The position numbers and the translations under genes were made by a program. This document shows positions 63,337 through 64,000 of a stretch of DNA of 64,000 bases, one piece after another; the first letter of the stretch is position 1, and each line of letters starts with the position of its first letter. The notes under the pieces are model-generated. The model was not told the DNA's origin, searched no databases, and worked only from the letters and a program-made list of their open reading frames with translations. Source of the DNA: Phnomibacter ginsenosidimutans (GTDB taxonomy: Bacteria > Bacteroidota > Bacteroidia > Chitinophagales > Chitinophagaceae); NCBI RefSeq assembly GCF_009740285.1, contig NZ_CP046566.1:62001-126000 (forward strand), read 5' to 3'.

Positions 63337-64000
63337 ATGAAAATATTTTATGCCGTACAAGCCACGGGCAACGGCCACATTAGCCGGGCCACACAATTGC
63401 TGCCTTATCTGCAACAACATGGTGAGGTAGATGTGTTTTTGAGTGGCGCCAATGCAACGCTTCCGGCACAACTGCCTGTGCGATACAGCAGCAAAGGCAT
63501 GAGTTTGTTTTACAGTGCCTGTGGTGGTTTGAATTATAAAAAAATGTGGCGGGAAAACAGTTTGTTCAGGGCTACCCGCGAAGCCAAAGACCTACCGTTG
63601 GAGCAGTACGATGTCATCCTGAACGACTTTGATTTCATCACTGCCAGGGCATGCAAAATCAAAGGCTTGCCTTCGGTGCAATTTGGACATCAGGCCAGTT
63701 TTATGAGTGCACAAACGCCACGCCCTGCGCAGCGCAGCCTCATGGGCGAACTCATTTTAAAACAGTACGCACCGGCTACCCATTATGTGGGCTTGCATTT
63801 TCAGCAATACGATTCTTTTATTCTGCCGCCTGTTATCAAACAAGAATTTTTACAGGCTGAACCGTTGGATAACGGGCATGTAACCGTGTACTTGCCGGCC
63901 TACGAGCAGCATTGTTTAGAAGAACATTTTCGCCACCATCCGGGTGTACATTTTCATTGGTTTCTGAAAGGCATTCAGCAGATTGAACGTGTCGGCAACA
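63337..64000 (+). CDS. glycosyltransferase (MurG-like GT-B), cut by window end
   Basis: Open from ATG 63337 to the window edge, 221 codons visible. MKIFYAVQATGNGHISRATQLLPYLQ opens like MurG/UGT-type GT-B enzymes, with the GNGH(I/V)SR motif in the first strand-helix turn; LNDFDFITARACKIKGLPSVQFGHQASF follows. The C-terminal sugar-nucleotide domain lies outside. It begins five bases after the phosphatase gene, so both are probably expressed together, possibly for envelope glycolipid. Confidence 0.82.
   Translation, partial: MKIFYAVQATGNGHISRATQLLPYLQQHGEVDVFLSGANATLPAQLPVRYSSKGMSLFYSACGGLNYKKMWRENSLFRATREAKDLPLEQYDVILNDFDFITARACKIKGLPSVQFGHQASFMSAQTPRPAQRSLMGELILKQYAPATHYVGLHFQQYDSFILPPVIKQEFLQAEPLDNGHVTVYLPAYEQHCLEEHFRHHPGVHFHWFLKGIQQIERVGN

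Noticed and set aside
1-64000. Prophage, conjugative element or CRISPR-Cas
   Set aside because: No integrase, capsid, relaxase, cas genes or regular spacer arrays were found; the only mobility gene is the RAYT.

Overview
The window looks like a chromosomal segment of a Bacteroidota bacterium, most likely family Chitinophagaceae. This rests on a SusC/SusD pair behind an ECF sigma factor and FecR-type anti-sigma factor, a type IX secretion C-terminal domain, the gliding protein GldC, DUF4290, DUF2490 and DUF1080 families, many Gfo/Idh/MocA oxidoreductases, and promoter-like TAnnTTTG boxes. No phage, plasmid or CRISPR signature was seen. The species assignment is inference.

Layout. 1-10.1 kb: end of a dienelactone-hydrolase gene, a tricorn-type protease, an AT-rich orphan, a DoxX membrane protein, a frameshifted secreted beta-helix protein and an alpha/beta hydrolase. 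10.4-17 kb: a LytTR response regulator with a TPR histidine kinase, a cold-shock-domain protein, typA/bipA, and a glycosyltransferase gene with an in-frame stop. 17-26.8 kb: a polysaccharide-utilisation locus (sigma, FecR, SusC, SusD, GH65, esterase-like hydrolase). 26.9-28 kb: a broken DinB gene, a gene truncated by a 212-bp copy of the typA 3' end, and that copy. 28-39.5 kb: T9SS-exported repeat protein, SulP transporter, PPK2, DUF2490, helical-repeat protein, hydrolase, acyltransferase, tRNA-Leu, gldC, glycosyltransferase, DUF4290. 39.7-49.3 kb: a carbohydrate-oxidation neighbourhood (two Gfo/Idh/MocA genes, a double DUF1080 gene, a GH3 beta-glucosidase) interrupted by a RAYT transposase with its REP elements and an HNH nuclease gene. 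49.7-64 kb: Crp/Fnr regulator, GNAT, outer-membrane protein, omega-amidase, beta-helix protein, MBL hydrolase, a large propeller-plus-barrel outer-membrane protein, lysS, a C1q-like secreted protein, a plug-domain protein, an LpxH-like phosphatase and the start of a glycosyltransferase.

Two things stand out. First, a RAYT gene (41897-42457) sits among six REP-like palindromes, all with the same GTAAC motif 5' of a GGCCGGGAGGCC-type hairpin; four of them form a 146-bp tandem duplication. Second, at least ten protein-coding genes are broken by single-base indels or in-frame stops. Six of the ten indels lie in runs of five to seven identical bases, which points to consensus-sequence error as much as to gene decay. 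Other points of interest are the typA 3'-end duplication, a lipoprotein made of two CxCAQW domains, a degenerate-metallopeptidase/propeller/barrel fusion protein, and the GH65 enzyme that probably defines the substrate of the utilisation locus.
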